NCBI RefSeq assembly: GCF_012275445.1
Contig: NZ_JAAZQK010000007.1
Span: forward strand, 186,001-250,000
Direction: 5' to 3'
Length of the DNA: 64,000 bases
From: Rhizobacter sp. SG703
GTDB lineage: Bacteria > Pseudomonadota > Gammaproteobacteria > Burkholderiales > Burkholderiaceae_C
This document shows positions 1-8,285 of the stretch, one piece after another. Under the pieces are notes generated by a model that had not been told where the DNA came from, did no database searches, and worked only from the letters and a program-made list of their open reading frames with translations. A program made the position numbers and the translations under genes. Each line of letters opens with the position of its first letter. The first letter of the stretch is position 1.

Positions 1-209
1 CGAACGGCGTGCGCGACGATGCCAAGGGCACCGTCTACGTCGTGACCGGCGGTGGCGGCTCGGCACTGGCCGGCTTCAAGACGCTGGGGCCGCTGAATGC
101 GAAGGCAACCGCGGCCTACCACTACATGAAGCTGGACGTGAACGGCAGCACCGTCACGGTCAAGACGATCGGCAAGGACGGCACCGTGCTGGATTCCTTT
201 TCTCGATAA
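1..209 (+). CDS. Metallophosphoesterase, C-terminal fragment (gene begins before the window)
   Basis: The reading frame is open from base 3 and ends at the TAA at 207-209, so only about the last 68 residues are visible. They align over their whole length with the end of the metallophosphoesterase at 2045-3244, about three quarters identical by eye, with shared RDDAKGTVYV, TGGGGS and LNAKATAAYHY segments. The function is inferred only from that paralogue: a secreted calcineurin-like phosphoesterase. The catalytic half lies outside the window. A terminator-like hairpin follows at 288-319, so this gene probably ends its own transcript. The two paralogues flank the beta-helix lipoprotein gene, which suggests a local duplication. 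Confidence 0.85.
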   Translation, partial: NGVRDDAKGTVYVVTGGGGSALAGFKTLGPLNAKATAAYHYMKLDVNGSTVTVKTIGKDGTVLDSFSR

Positions 210-287
210 CCTGAAGGATGCGGGCGGCCACCCTGAGTGAGGGGGTAGGCCGGCGCAGGGCCGCGGCCTTGTCGGACAATCGCGATT

Positions 288-319
288 CGCCCGGGCACCG
301 CCCGGGCGCCGTCGTTTTT
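288..319 (+). terminator. Rho-independent terminator-like hairpin
   Basis: GCCCGGGC at 289-296 and GCCCGGGC at 300-307 (a self-complementary 8-mer) form a stem around a 3-base loop. A run of five T follows at 315-319. It lies about 80 bases after the stop of the first metallophosphoesterase and just before the start signal of the next gene. Confidence 0.55.
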
Positions 320-330
320 CCGAGGTCGCC

Positions 331-2031
331 GTGGTCATCAGCAGAATCCAGCAGTTCGCGGCGCTCGCCGCCGTCGTCGTCATCGGCCTGGCCGGGTGCA
401 GCGGGGGCAGCGGTGGCGGATCCGGCGACGGCGGCACCGGCGGCGAGCCCACCGGGCCGCAGGTCACGCTGCAGGCGCACATCGATGGCTCCGGCAGCAT
501 CAACTCCACGGTTGCCGGCCTGGGCTGCAGCAACGACTGCAGCGTCGCGCTGACGCAGGGCACGAGCTTCGTGCTGAATGCGGTGCCGGGCACCGGCTAC
601 GTGTTCAGCGGCTGGGGCGGCGCCTGCAGCGGCACCGGGGGCTGCACCGTGACGATGAACGCGGCGGCCATGGTGAGCGCGAGCTTCACGCCGGGCGGCA
701 GCTCCAGCGGCAAGAGCTGGTTCGTCAGCGCCACCGGCAGCGACAGCGCGGCCGGCACGCTGGCCGCGCCGTTCAAGACCATCACGAAGGCCGTCGGCGT
801 CGCGACCGCCGGCGACACCATCGAGCTGCGGGCCGGCACCTACACCGAGGCAGTCGTGATCCGCACGGCCGGCACGTCGACCGCCCGCATCACGCTGCGC
901 GGCTACACCGCCGACCTGCCGGCGCGCCCGGTGCTGCAGCGCAGCGGCAGCGGCCCGACGATCTACTTCTACAACGACGCCTGCGACGAAGGCACCATCG
1001 GCACCGGCAGCGGCAACGTCGATTGCTTCGCGAGCTGGTGGACGGTGCAGGGCCTGGAAGTTCGCGGCAGCACGACCGGCGGCGACGACGGCAACGTGAT
1101 CAAGATCGACACCGCGAAGGTGCGCCTGCAGGGCAACAAGCTGTGCTGCAGCGTCGCCGACGTCGTCAAGCTGGTGCGCACCGCCAACGACGTGGAGGTG
1201 CTGGACAACGAGATCTTCCAGAGCACCGGCACGGTGACGCCGGGCAGCAATGCGCAGGGCATCGACATCGTCGGCGCGAACAACACCCGGGTGGCCGGCA
1301 ACTACGTGCACGACGTGCCCGATTTCGGCATGTACGCGAAGGGCAACGCGCGCAGCACGATCTTCGAGAACAACCTGCTGGTCAACATCGGCCGGGCCGA
1401 CAACGGCCACGCGATCATGCTGGGCCAGGAGACCGATTCGGACCGGCTGGCCGACGGCCGCTACGAGAGCTACGACGGCATCGTGCGCAACAACGTGGTG
1501 ATCAACGCCACCTGGGCCTGCGTCGCGACCTCGTCGTCGTCGAACGTGCGCATCTACAACAACAGCTGCTACAACACCGCGACCGCCAGCCAGGGCTCGA
1601 TCTTCGTGTCGAACGAATCGGAAGTCGGGCAGGCCGGCACCAACATCGAGATCGTCAACAACATCGTCTACGGCTCGGGCAACCGGCCGGTGATCAAGGT
1701 CACCGCCGATGCGATGACCGACGTCAAGACGCTGCGCATCAGCGGCAACATCTACTGGACCCCGAACGGCGTGCCGACCTTCGCGATCGGCGACGCGCTG
1801 GTGCCGGCCGGGCAGTGGTCGACGCTGTACGGCAGCGTGACCGGGCTGACCGACGCGAGCCGCGTGCTCGACCCGCAGTTCGCGACGACCACCGGCGGCA
1901 CGCCGCTGACGCTGAAGTCCACCAGCCCGGCGATCGACACCGGGGTGCCGACCGCGCTGGTGGCGCGCGATTTCCTCGCCACGCTGCGCCCGCTGAATGG
2001 CACGATCGACGTCGGCGCGTATGAATACTGA
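331..2031 (+). CDS. Secreted lipoprotein with InlB-type repeat and right-handed beta-helix
   Basis: The 566-residue product starts at a GTG preceded by GAGG at 322-325. The N-terminus is a lipoprotein signal with lipobox LAGC (Cys23), then a Gly/Ser-rich linker. Residues about 50-118 look like a divergent InlB B-repeat/bacterial repeat (GYVFSGWGGACSG, then TVTMNAAAMVSASF). From about residue 130 the protein reads as a right-handed parallel beta-helix, opening with a DUF1565-like stretch (WFVSATGSDSAAGTLAAPFKT) and continuing with regular Asn-rich rungs such as VRNNVV and IVNNIVYGSG. Such folds often bind or cleave polysaccharides, but no lyase catalytic set is evident, so the substrate is unknown. 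It is probably co-transcribed with the metallophosphoesterase 13 bases downstream. Confidence 0.85.
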   Translation: MVISRIQQFAALAAVVVIGLAGCSGGSGGGSGDGGTGGEPTGPQVTLQAHIDGSGSINSTVAGLGCSNDCSVALTQGTSFVLNAVPGTGYVFSGWGGACSGTGGCTVTMNAAAMVSASFTPGGSSSGKSWFVSATGSDSAAGTLAAPFKTITKAVGVATAGDTIELRAGTYTEAVVIRTAGTSTARITLRGYTADLPARPVLQRSGSGPTIYFYNDACDEGTIGTGSGNVDCFASWWTVQGLEVRGSTTGGDDGNVIKIDTAKVRLQGNKLCCSVADVVKLVRTANDVEVLDNEIFQSTGTVTPGSNAQGIDIVGANNTRVAGNYVHDVPDFGMYAKGNARSTIFENNLLVNIGRADNGHAIMLGQETDSDRLADGRYESYDGIVRNNVVINATWACVATSSSSNVRIYNNSCYNTATASQGSIFVSNESEVGQAGTNIEIVNNIVYGSGNRPVIKVTADAMTDVKTLRISGNIYWTPNGVPTFAIGDALVPAGQWSTLYGSVTGLTDASRVLDPQFATTTGGTPLTLKSTSPAIDTGVPTALVARDFLATLRPLNGTIDVGAYEY

Positions 2032-2044
2032 TCGGAGCACGGTG

Positions 2045-3244
2045 ATGCATCGCTTCTTCCACGTCACGCTGGCGGTCCTTGCGGCGGTAGCGGCCTGCAG
2101 CGGCGGCGGGGGCGGCGATCCGGCCGAAGCCGCGCCCGGCGCGCCGGTGCCTGGCGACGGCACCTCGTTCAGCTTCCTGGCCTATGGCGACAGCCGGGCC
2201 GGCGGTGGCTGCGACGGCAATGCGACGCACATCAAGCTGGTCGGCAAGATGGCGGCCGAGGCCAACACCGCCTTCGTCTTCAACACCGGCGACATGATCA
2301 CCGGCTACGACAAGTCGACCAACTGGGTGCAGCGCGGCGATTGCACTGCCGACGCATCGAAGGGCAGCTTCAAGGAAATCATCGCACCGCTGCAGGACAA
2401 GGCGCCGGCGGCGGGCTTGCCGGTGTACTACTTCCCGGTGGTCGGCAACCACGACGACAACTTCGGCGACGGCTGGTACCCCGACAAGTTCGGCAACGGC
2501 TTCTGCGACGTGTTCAGCCAGGCGACGGTGCAGAAGCTGGTGCCGAACCACACGCAGGCCAAGGCCTACTTCCAGGACTGGACGCGCACCGACGTGCAGC
2601 ACCTGACCGACAGCGCCTTCTATGCATCGGCCTGCGCGAAGACCAAGGGTGTGTATGCCGAGTTCATGTACTACTCGTTCGACTACAAGAACACGCACTT
2701 CACGGTGATGCACCTGAATTCGGACTACTACAACCTGATGGAGTGTTCGAACAACTGCACGGTGGCGAACGAGGGCAACTACGACGCCTACTACTACAAG
2801 CACCAGCTCGACTGGCTGCGCTGGGACCTGGCGAAGGCGGCGGCCAACCCGGCGATCAAGAACACCATCGTGCTGACGCATGCGCCGCTGGTGACCTACT
2901 CCGACGGGCACGCGCCGAACGCGTCGTGGAACACGCTGCTGCAGGAGTTCAGCAAGTACAAGGTCAAGATGGTGATCTCGGGCCACAACCACGTCTACGA
3001 GCGCTCGGTGCCGGTCTATGCCGACAGCGCGACGCCGGCCGGCCTGCGCGACGACGCGAAGGGCACGGTGTACGTGATCACCGGCGGTGGCGGCTCCGAA
3101 CTGGCCGGGTTCCGTGCGATCGGTTCGTTGAATGCCAAGGCCACTGCGGCTTACCACTACCTCCGGCTCGACGTGAAGGACTCCACCATCACCGTCAAGG
3201 CCATCGGCGCGGATGGTTCGACGGTCGACTCGTTCACGCGCTGA
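2045..3244 (+). CDS. Secreted metallophosphoesterase lipoprotein (purple acid phosphatase-like)
   Basis: This 399-residue calcineurin-like phosphoesterase has the metal-binding motifs in order: GDSR (Asp about 49), NTGDM, VVGNHDD, LTHAPL and GHNHVYERS. The GHNHVYERS block is typical of purple-acid-phosphatase-like enzymes. The N-terminus carries a lipoprotein signal with Cys18 after AVAA and a Gly-rich linker, so it probably acts on phosphoesters outside the cytoplasm. I chose the ATG at 2045, preceded by GGAG with good spacing, over an upstream in-frame ATG at 1997 that would overlap the previous gene and spoil the signal peptide. Its C-terminus closely matches the partial gene at the window start. 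The natural substrate cannot be read from sequence. Confidence 0.9.
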   Translation: MHRFFHVTLAVLAAVAACSGGGGGDPAEAAPGAPVPGDGTSFSFLAYGDSRAGGGCDGNATHIKLVGKMAAEANTAFVFNTGDMITGYDKSTNWVQRGDCTADASKGSFKEIIAPLQDKAPAAGLPVYYFPVVGNHDDNFGDGWYPDKFGNGFCDVFSQATVQKLVPNHTQAKAYFQDWTRTDVQHLTDSAFYASACAKTKGVYAEFMYYSFDYKNTHFTVMHLNSDYYNLMECSNNCTVANEGNYDAYYYKHQLDWLRWDLAKAAANPAIKNTIVLTHAPLVTYSDGHAPNASWNTLLQEFSKYKVKMVISGHNHVYERSVPVYADSATPAGLRDDAKGTVYVITGGGGSELAGFRAIGSLNAKATAAYHYLRLDVKDSTITVKAIGADGSTVDSFTR

Positions 3245-3261
3245 CGTTCTTTTGCTGTGCC

Positions 3262-3552
3262 GCGAGGAGGCGAGGCGCCCCTCTCCGGTCATGTCCCCCG
3301 CGAAACGCCTGCCTCGCGGCAGGCCTTCCGCTCCTCCTTTACTTCCCTCCGAGGGGCACCTCGCCTCCTCGCGGCGGCACCGCTCCCCCACTTCGCCGGA
3401 AAAGACAATGCGCGCTCTGCCCTTTTGAGGGAAGTGCGCGGTGTCGCGTGAGGAGCTGGGGGCTCCTCGGAGGGAAGTAAAGGAGGAGGCCCTTGATTGC
3501 CGACAGGCAATCAAGGGACGGGGGACATGACCGGAGAGGAGCCCCCAGCTCC
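3262..3552. repeat. Two palindromic repeat units in inverted orientation (REPIN/MITE-like), filling the gap 3245-3576
   Basis: This 332-base gene-free gap holds two elements of about 100-110 bases facing each other. Unit A has arms at 3262-3283 and 3351-3372, matching at 21 of 22 positions. Unit B has perfect 17-base arms at 3452-3468 and 3536-3552. Both share two core blocks in opposite orientation: ctctccggtcatgtcccccg at 3281-3300, recurring reversed at 3519-3538, and a 23-base block at 3331-3353, recurring reversed at 3466-3488. Between the cores each unit has its own unrelated hairpin (gcctgcc/ggcaggc near 3308-3325; cttgattgcc/ggcaatcaag near 3491-3515). The gap separates convergent genes, so the structure may also stop transcription from both sides. 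No coding potential is convincing here. Confidence 0.8.
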
Positions 3553-3576
3553 CCATGCGCGAAGCAAGAGAACGAC

Positions 3577-4590
3577 TTACTTCCGCAGCCGCGCCAGCTC
3601 AGCCTGGGTCTCCTGCCAGAGCTCCATCCCGATGCCAGCCCCGATGCCCGCATTCACGCGCGTCAGCTTGTCGCGCATGCGGCCGGCCTCGACCGGAGAC
3701 AGCTCGTTGATCTGCATGCCCTTGGCCTTCAGGTCGGCCAGCGCCTTGCCCGCTTCGTCACGCGTGTCCTTGCGCTCGAAGTCGCGGCTCGCCTTCGCGG
3801 CATCGGCCAGCACCTTCTGCTCGTCCTTCGACAACCCGTCCCACCACTTCTTGCTGACCAGCACGATCCACGGGCTGTAGACGTGGTTGGTGATGCTGAG
3901 GTACTTCTGCACCTCGAAGAACTTGCTCGACAGGATGGTGTTGTACGGATTTTCCTGGCCGTCGACCGTGTTCGTCTCCAGCGCACTGAACAGCTCCGAG
4001 AACGGCAGCGGCACCGCGTTCGCGCCCAGCGTCTTGAAGCTGTCGAGGTAGACGTTGTTCTGCATCACGCGCAGCTTGATGCCGTTCAGGTCTTCCAGCT
4101 TCGTCACCGGCCGCTTGCTGTTGGTCAGGTTGCGGAAGCCGTTCTCCCAGTACACGAGGCCGACCAGGCCCTTCTCCTGCAGCTTGGCGATCACCTTCTG
4201 GCCGATCGGGCCGTCGAGCACCGCGTCGGCTTCCTTCGCGTTGTTGAACAGGAACGGCGTGTCCCACAGCGCCATCTCCTTCGTGATGCCGACCAGCGTC
4301 GCGGTCGAGCCGACCATCATCTCCTGCGCACCGCCGATCAGCGCCTGCTGCATCTGCACGTCCGGGCCGAGCGCGGCAGCGCCGATCGCGCGCACCTTCA
4401 TCTTGCCGCCCGAGGCCTTCTCGACCTGTTCGGCGAAGAACTTCGCCGCGCGGCCCTGGTTGCTCTGCTCGTTCAGGCCGTAGCCGAAACGGATCAGGCG
4501 CGGCTTGATGTCCTGCGCGAAACCGGCCAGCGGCGCGGCCAGCATCGCGACCGCGGCGGCGGACACGAACGTACGGCGAATCATGTTCAT
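3577..4590 (-). CDS. dctP: TRAP transporter substrate-binding protein, DctP family
   Basis: The 337-residue periplasmic solute receptor of a TRAP transporter captures a substrate, probably a sugar acid given the neighbours, and hands it to the DctQM membrane complex. It has a cleavable signal peptide (MNMIRRTFVSAAAVAMLAAPLAGFAQ). Family features are FGYGLNEQSNQG near the mature start, the central KLRVMQNNVYLDSFK segment with the Arg that usually binds the substrate carboxylate, ALETNTVDGQENPYN and the SITNHVYSPWIVLVSKKWWD block. The ATG at 4590 has GGAG 8-11 bases upstream and gives a proper signal peptide; the longer open frame is read-through from the DctM region. It is the last gene of the gntK-dctQ-dctM-dctP operon. 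Confidence 0.93.
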   Translation of the reverse strand: MNMIRRTFVSAAAVAMLAAPLAGFAQDIKPRLIRFGYGLNEQSNQGRAAKFFAEQVEKASGGKMKVRAIGAAALGPDVQMQQALIGGAQEMMVGSTATLVGITKEMALWDTPFLFNNAKEADAVLDGPIGQKVIAKLQEKGLVGLVYWENGFRNLTNSKRPVTKLEDLNGIKLRVMQNNVYLDSFKTLGANAVPLPFSELFSALETNTVDGQENPYNTILSSKFFEVQKYLSITNHVYSPWIVLVSKKWWDGLSKDEQKVLADAAKASRDFERKDTRDEAGKALADLKAKGMQINELSPVEAGRMRDKLTRVNAGIGAGIGMELWQETQAELARLRK

Positions 4591-4655
4591 CGTTGTCTCC
4601 TGGAGGAAATGGAAGGAAAAGCGGAAGGGGAAGGGAAATCCATCGGCACGCGGCG

Positions 4656-5948
4656 TCAGCGCATCCAGTGCACCGGCGCGGTCACGATCTGCGGGAACAC
4701 GACGAACAGCGCGAGCAGCAGCACGTAGACCAGCAGGAACGGGTTGACGCCCTTGATCACGCTGCTCATCGACAGCCGGCCGACGCCGGCCACCACGTTC
4801 AGCACCGTGCCCACCGGCGGCGTGATCAGCCCGATCGCGCCGTTCAGGATGAACATCAGCCCGAAGTAGACCGGGTCGATGCCGGCCTTCACCGCGATCG
4901 GCAGCATCACCGGACCGAAGATCAGGATCGTCGGCGTCAGGTCGAGCGCGGTGCCGATCAGCACCAGCACGATCATCATCACCGCCATCAGCAGCCGCGG
5001 GCTCTCGACCAGCGGGCCCAGCCAGCCGGTCAGCACGCTCGGCAGGTCGGCCAGCGTGATCATGTAGCTCGCGACCTGCGCGCCGGCACACAGGAACATC
5101 ACGATCGCAGTGGTCTTGGCCGCGCGCTCCAGCACGCCGACCACCTCGGCGATGCGCATCTCGCGGTGCACGAACAAGGCCACCACCAGCGCATAGAACG
5201 CGGCGACCACCGCAGCCTCGGTCGGCGTGAACACGCCGCTCTTCATGCCGCCGATGATGATGACCGGCATCAGCATCGCCCAGAACGCGCGCGCCGTCGC
5301 CTTCAGCCGCTCGCGCATCGGCAGCGGCGTGCCGCGCGGCAGCTCGATGCGGCGCAGCACCCAGCGCCACGCGAGGACCAGGCCGATGCCCATCAGCAGC
5401 CCCGGCACGATGCCGGAAATGAACAGCGCCGAGATCGAGGTGTTGGTCGTCACGCCGTAGATCACGAACGGCATCGACGGCGGGATGATCGGCGCAATGA
5501 TGCCGCCCGACGCGATCAGCCCGGCCGAGGTCGCCATCGGGTAGCCCCGCTGCCGCATCATCGGCAGCAGGATGGTCGCGAGCGCGGCGGTGTCGGCCAG
5601 CGCCGAGCCGCTCATGCTGGCCATCAGCACCGCGGCACCGATCGCCACGTAGCCGAGCCCGCCGCGGATGTGGCCGACCCAGGCCTGCGCCATGTCGATG
5701 ATGCGGCGGCTGATGCCGCCGGAATTCATCAGCTCGCCGGCCAGGATGAAGAAGGGCACCGCCAGCAGCGGGAAGCTGTCGATGCCGGCCACCAGGTTCT
5801 GCGCCAGCAGCTGGGTGTCCCAGAAACCGAGCACCCAGGCCATGCCGGCGCCGGTCAGCACCAGCGCGAGCGCCATGTTCATGCCGATGCCCATCAGCAG
5901 CAGCATGCCGGCCGAGAACACGACGAATGCAAGACCTTCGGGCGACAT
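4656..5948 (-). CDS. dctM: TRAP transporter large permease, DctM family
   Basis: The 430-residue polytopic membrane protein is the ion-coupled transport subunit of a tripartite TRAP system. It is hydrophobic throughout, with about a dozen membrane segments. Family signatures include FPLLAVPFFILAGELMNSGG, the GSALADTAALATILLP block, a GLIASGGIIAPIIPPSMPF re-entrant segment and the C-terminal GLITPPVGTVLNVVAGVGR. Length and motifs are normal for DctM/SiaM-type subunits. Its ATG at 5948 overlaps the dctQ stop by one base (TGATG), so translation is probably coupled. dctP follows after a gap of about 65 bases. Confidence 0.95.
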   Translation of the reverse strand: MSPEGLAFVVFSAGMLLLMGIGMNMALALVLTGAGMAWVLGFWDTQLLAQNLVAGIDSFPLLAVPFFILAGELMNSGGISRRIIDMAQAWVGHIRGGLGYVAIGAAVLMASMSGSALADTAALATILLPMMRQRGYPMATSAGLIASGGIIAPIIPPSMPFVIYGVTTNTSISALFISGIVPGLLMGIGLVLAWRWVLRRIELPRGTPLPMRERLKATARAFWAMLMPVIIIGGMKSGVFTPTEAAVVAAFYALVVALFVHREMRIAEVVGVLERAAKTTAIVMFLCAGAQVASYMITLADLPSVLTGWLGPLVESPRLLMAVMMIVLVLIGTALDLTPTILIFGPVMLPIAVKAGIDPVYFGLMFILNGAIGLITPPVGTVLNVVAGVGRLSMSSVIKGVNPFLLVYVLLLALFVVFPQIVTAPVHWMR

Positions 5949-6478
5949 CACTCGACCTCCGCGCCGTGGCCGAGCACGATCGGCCGGTTGCGCACCAGCT
6001 CGACCAGGGCCATCACGCCGATCGCGGCGGCGCACAGGAAGGCCGGCAGCGGCAGCAGCGCGGCCGGGTAGCCAAGCACCACCGAGCTGCTGCCCATGCC
6101 GACCACCACCTGCTGCCAGGCGCCCCAGGCCAGCAGCACGCTGGCCAGCACCACCAGCGCACGGATCAGCACGGTGAGCAGCCGCAGCGCGAGCGGCTTG
6201 CGCTGCAGCGCGCCCAGCAGGCTGGTGAAGGCCATGTGCTCGCCGAGCGGATAGGCCGCGGTCGCGCCGATGAACACCATCCAGACGAACAGCAGCCGCG
6301 ACAGCTCCTCGCTGGCCGCGACGCCGCTGCCGAAGCCGTAGCGCAGCACCACGTTGATGAACACCGCCACCGCCATCACGCCGAGGCAACCGGCCATCGC
6401 GAGGTTGGCGACGCGCAGCAGCGGGTGCCGCCGCGCTTGCGGCTCGGGTGATGAACCGGGAGAAGAAGTCGTCGTCAT
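5948..6478 (-). CDS. dctQ: TRAP transporter small permease, DctQ family
   Basis: This 176-residue membrane protein has the four segments expected of a DctQ subunit, including FINVVLRYGFGSGVAASEELSR and LFVWMVFIGATAAY, the family's most conserved parts. It scaffolds the large permease and the binding protein. The ATG at 6478 lies inside the gntK stop (ATGA overlap) and its own stop overlaps the dctM start, so the three genes form a tight translationally coupled set. The short N-terminus is Ser/Pro-rich and cytoplasmic. Confidence 0.93.
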   Translation of the reverse strand: MTTTSSPGSSPEPQARRHPLLRVANLAMAGCLGVMAVAVFINVVLRYGFGSGVAASEELSRLLFVWMVFIGATAAYPLGEHMAFTSLLGALQRKPLALRLLTVLIRALVVLASVLLAWGAWQQVVVGMGSSSVVLGYPAALLPLPAFLCAAAIGVMALVELVRNRPIVLGHGAEVE

Positions 6479-6981
6479 GGGGTCTCCGTGGCCAGCAGCC
6501 AGGCCGAGATGCGGGTCTGCAGTTCGGACAGCGGCGCGGTCGCGTCGACGCGCAGCACCCGCGGCTCGCCGACCGGCGATTCGAGCGTCTCGAACTGGCT
6601 GTCGACCAGCGTGGCCGAGAAGAAGTGCGACGACGCCCGCGCGGTGACGCGCGCCAGCGCCTGCTCGCGCGTCAGCTCGAGGAACACGAAGCGCAGCCCC
6701 GGCGCGGCCGCGCGCAGCTGCTCGCGGTAGGCGCGGCGCAAGGCCGAACAGGTCAGCACGATGCCCTGCGGCTGCGCCGCCAGCTCGCCGGCCAGCGTCG
6801 CCAGCCAGCCGACGCGGTCGGCATCGGTCAGCGGGATGCCGCGGCTCATCTTGTCGCGGCTGGCCGCGCTGTGGTGATCGTCGCCTTCGACCAGCGGCCG
6901 TCGCTCGGCCTGCGCCACCGCCGCACCCACCGTCGATTTGCCGCACCCGGCCACACCCATCATCACCACCGAACCGATCAT
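6475..6981 (-). CDS. gntK: Gluconokinase
   Basis: This 168-residue P-loop kinase should phosphorylate D-gluconate to 6-phosphogluconate. The Walker A is GVAGCGKST close to the N-terminus. GDDHHSAASRDKMSRGIPLTDADR matches the substrate and lid region of GntK; LTCSALRRAYREQLR and FFSATLVDSQFETLE are further family blocks. I chose the ATG at 6981, which gives the usual short lead-in before the P-loop; a GTG at 7011 would add ten residues and cannot be excluded. The gene is first in the operon with the TRAP genes, so the transporter probably brings in gluconate or a similar sugar acid. Two palindromic operators lie upstream. Confidence 0.92.
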   Translation of the reverse strand: MIGSVVMMGVAGCGKSTVGAAVAQAERRPLVEGDDHHSAASRDKMSRGIPLTDADRVGWLATLAGELAAQPQGIVLTCSALRRAYREQLRAAAPGLRFVFLELTREQALARVTARASSHFFSATLVDSQFETLESPVGEPRVLRVDATAPLSELQTRISAWLLATETP

Positions 6982-7043
6982 CTGCCGCCGTACGAAGAAG
7001 CTGGAAAACACAGGCCTGGGCGGTCGGGCGCGAAAGCGACCCA

Positions 7044-7055
7044 GACAGCGCTGTC
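7044..7055. promoter_or_regulatory. LacI-family operator 1 (GACAGCGCTGTC)
   Basis: This perfect 12-base palindrome with a central CG sits in the divergent region between gntK and the LacI-type regulator. It nearly repeats at 7110-7121. Even-length palindromes centred on CG are typical of LacI/GntR operators. It lies about 60 bases upstream of the gntK start, so binding would block the gntK promoter. Confidence 0.6.
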
Positions 7056-7109
7056 CTCTACCGATCAGGCAGGGATATCAGGGGAATCACTGCATCATTG
7101 CTGTTGCAG

Positions 7110-7121
7110 GACAGCGCTATC
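7110..7121. promoter_or_regulatory. LacI-family operator 2 (GACAGCGCTATC)
   Basis: This is a second copy of the operator, differing by one base from the site at 7044-7055 and extended to AGGACAGCGCTATCCT. The centres are 66 bases apart. It lies about 50 bases before the regulator gene, a good place for autoregulation. Two sites could also allow looping. Confidence 0.6.
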
Positions 7122-7173
7122 CTAGTGAAAATGGCATCGGTCTCCGATGCGGACTTTCCCTGATCTGCCTGCC

Positions 7174-8220
7174 ATGTCGAATGTCGCCGCCCTGCCGAGC
7201 CCCGCCCCTGCCCGCCCGCGCGCCACCGGCCGCGTGACGCTGGCCGACGTGGCGCGGCTGGCCGAGGTGAGCCCGATCACGGTGTCGCGCGCGCTGCGCG
7301 GCGAGCGCGCGGTGCACCCGGACCTGGTCGCGCGGGTCAAGAGCGCCGCGCAACGGCTGGGCTACGTGCCCGACCCGGCAGCGCGCGCGCTCGCATCGCG
7401 GCACAGCGCGCACGTCGCGGTGCTGATCCCGATGCTGTCGAACGCGCTGTTCGTCGACCTGCTCGAAGAGGTGCAGGGCACGCTGCGCGCCGCCGGCTAC
7501 CAGAGCCTGATCGGCGTCACGCACTACGACATCGGCGAAGAAGAACAGCTGCTGCGCGAGCAGCTGCAGCACCGCCCGGCCGGCCTGATGGTGACCGGGC
7601 TCGACCGCAGCGAGGCCACGCGCACGCTGATCGCGCAGAGCGGCGTGCCCTGCGTGCACCTGATGGAGCTGTCCGAAGTGCCGGGCGTCTACAGCGTCGG
7701 CTTCTCGCAGGCCGACGCGGCCGCCACGCTGACGCGCCACCTGCTGGCGCGCGGGCGCCGCCGCATCGCGTTCGCCGCCGCCCAGCTCGACCCGCGCACG
7801 ATGCAGCGGCGCGAAGGCTGGCGGCGCGAGCTGAAGCTGGCCGGCGCCTACGATGCGACGCTCGAATGGCTGAATCCGGCACCGTCGTCGCTGGCGCTCG
7901 GCGGGCAGATGCTGGAGCAGATCCTCGAGCTGAAGCGGCCGGTCGACGCGATCTTCTTCTGCAACGACGACCTGGCGCAGGGCGCGCTGCTGGCGGCGCT
8001 GCGGCTGGGCGTCGCGGTGCCGCAGCGCATCGCGATCGCCGGCTTCAACGACCTGACCGGCAGCGACCAGATGCTGCCGGCGCTGACCACCGTGCGCACG
8101 CCGCGCGGCGAGGTCGGCGCGGCGGCCGCCCGCATGCTGCTCGCGCTGATGCGCGGCGAAAGCGTCGCGCAACCGGCGGTGGATGCGGGTTATCAGCTGG
8201 TGGTGCGCGACAGCACCTGA
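7174..8220 (+). CDS. gntR: LacI-family transcriptional repressor, GntR (gluconate) type
   Basis: The product is about 348 residues. The N-terminal LacI helix-turn-helix is VTLADVARLAEVSPITVSRALRG, followed by the hinge helix YVPDPAARALASRHS and a periplasmic-binding-like effector domain. Motifs such as LIPMLSNALFVDLLEEVQ, GLMVTGLDRSEATR and IAGFNDLTGSDQMLPALTTVRTPR resemble gluconate repressors. It is divergent from gntK-dctQMP and two GACAGCGCTRTC operators lie between them, so it probably represses that operon until gluconate or a phosphorylated product is present. The ATG at 7174 is preferred because the upstream ATG at 7147 adds nine residues of no family character. The ligand is inferred from context. 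Confidence 0.88.
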   Translation: MSNVAALPSPAPARPRATGRVTLADVARLAEVSPITVSRALRGERAVHPDLVARVKSAAQRLGYVPDPAARALASRHSAHVAVLIPMLSNALFVDLLEEVQGTLRAAGYQSLIGVTHYDIGEEEQLLREQLQHRPAGLMVTGLDRSEATRTLIAQSGVPCVHLMELSEVPGVYSVGFSQADAAATLTRHLLARGRRRIAFAAAQLDPRTMQRREGWRRELKLAGAYDATLEWLNPAPSSLALGGQMLEQILELKRPVDAIFFCNDDLAQGALLAALRLGVAVPQRIAIAGFNDLTGSDQMLPALTTVRTPRGEVGAAAARMLLALMRGESVAQPAVDAGYQLVVRDST

Positions 8221-8285
8221 GGACCGGTGAGGTACGCTTGCGCGTCCGGAAATCCTCCCGGCCCGCAACCCTCCCCCCCTCCGTC

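Noticed and set aside
160-2163. Minus-strand frame of 667 codons opposite the beta-helix lipoprotein
   Set aside because: Arg/Asp/Val-rich shadow; the plus strand has a lipobox and repeat domains.
3245-3576. Small open frames in the intergenic repeat
   Set aside because: They arise from both strands of palindromic repeats and lack ribosome sites or family features.
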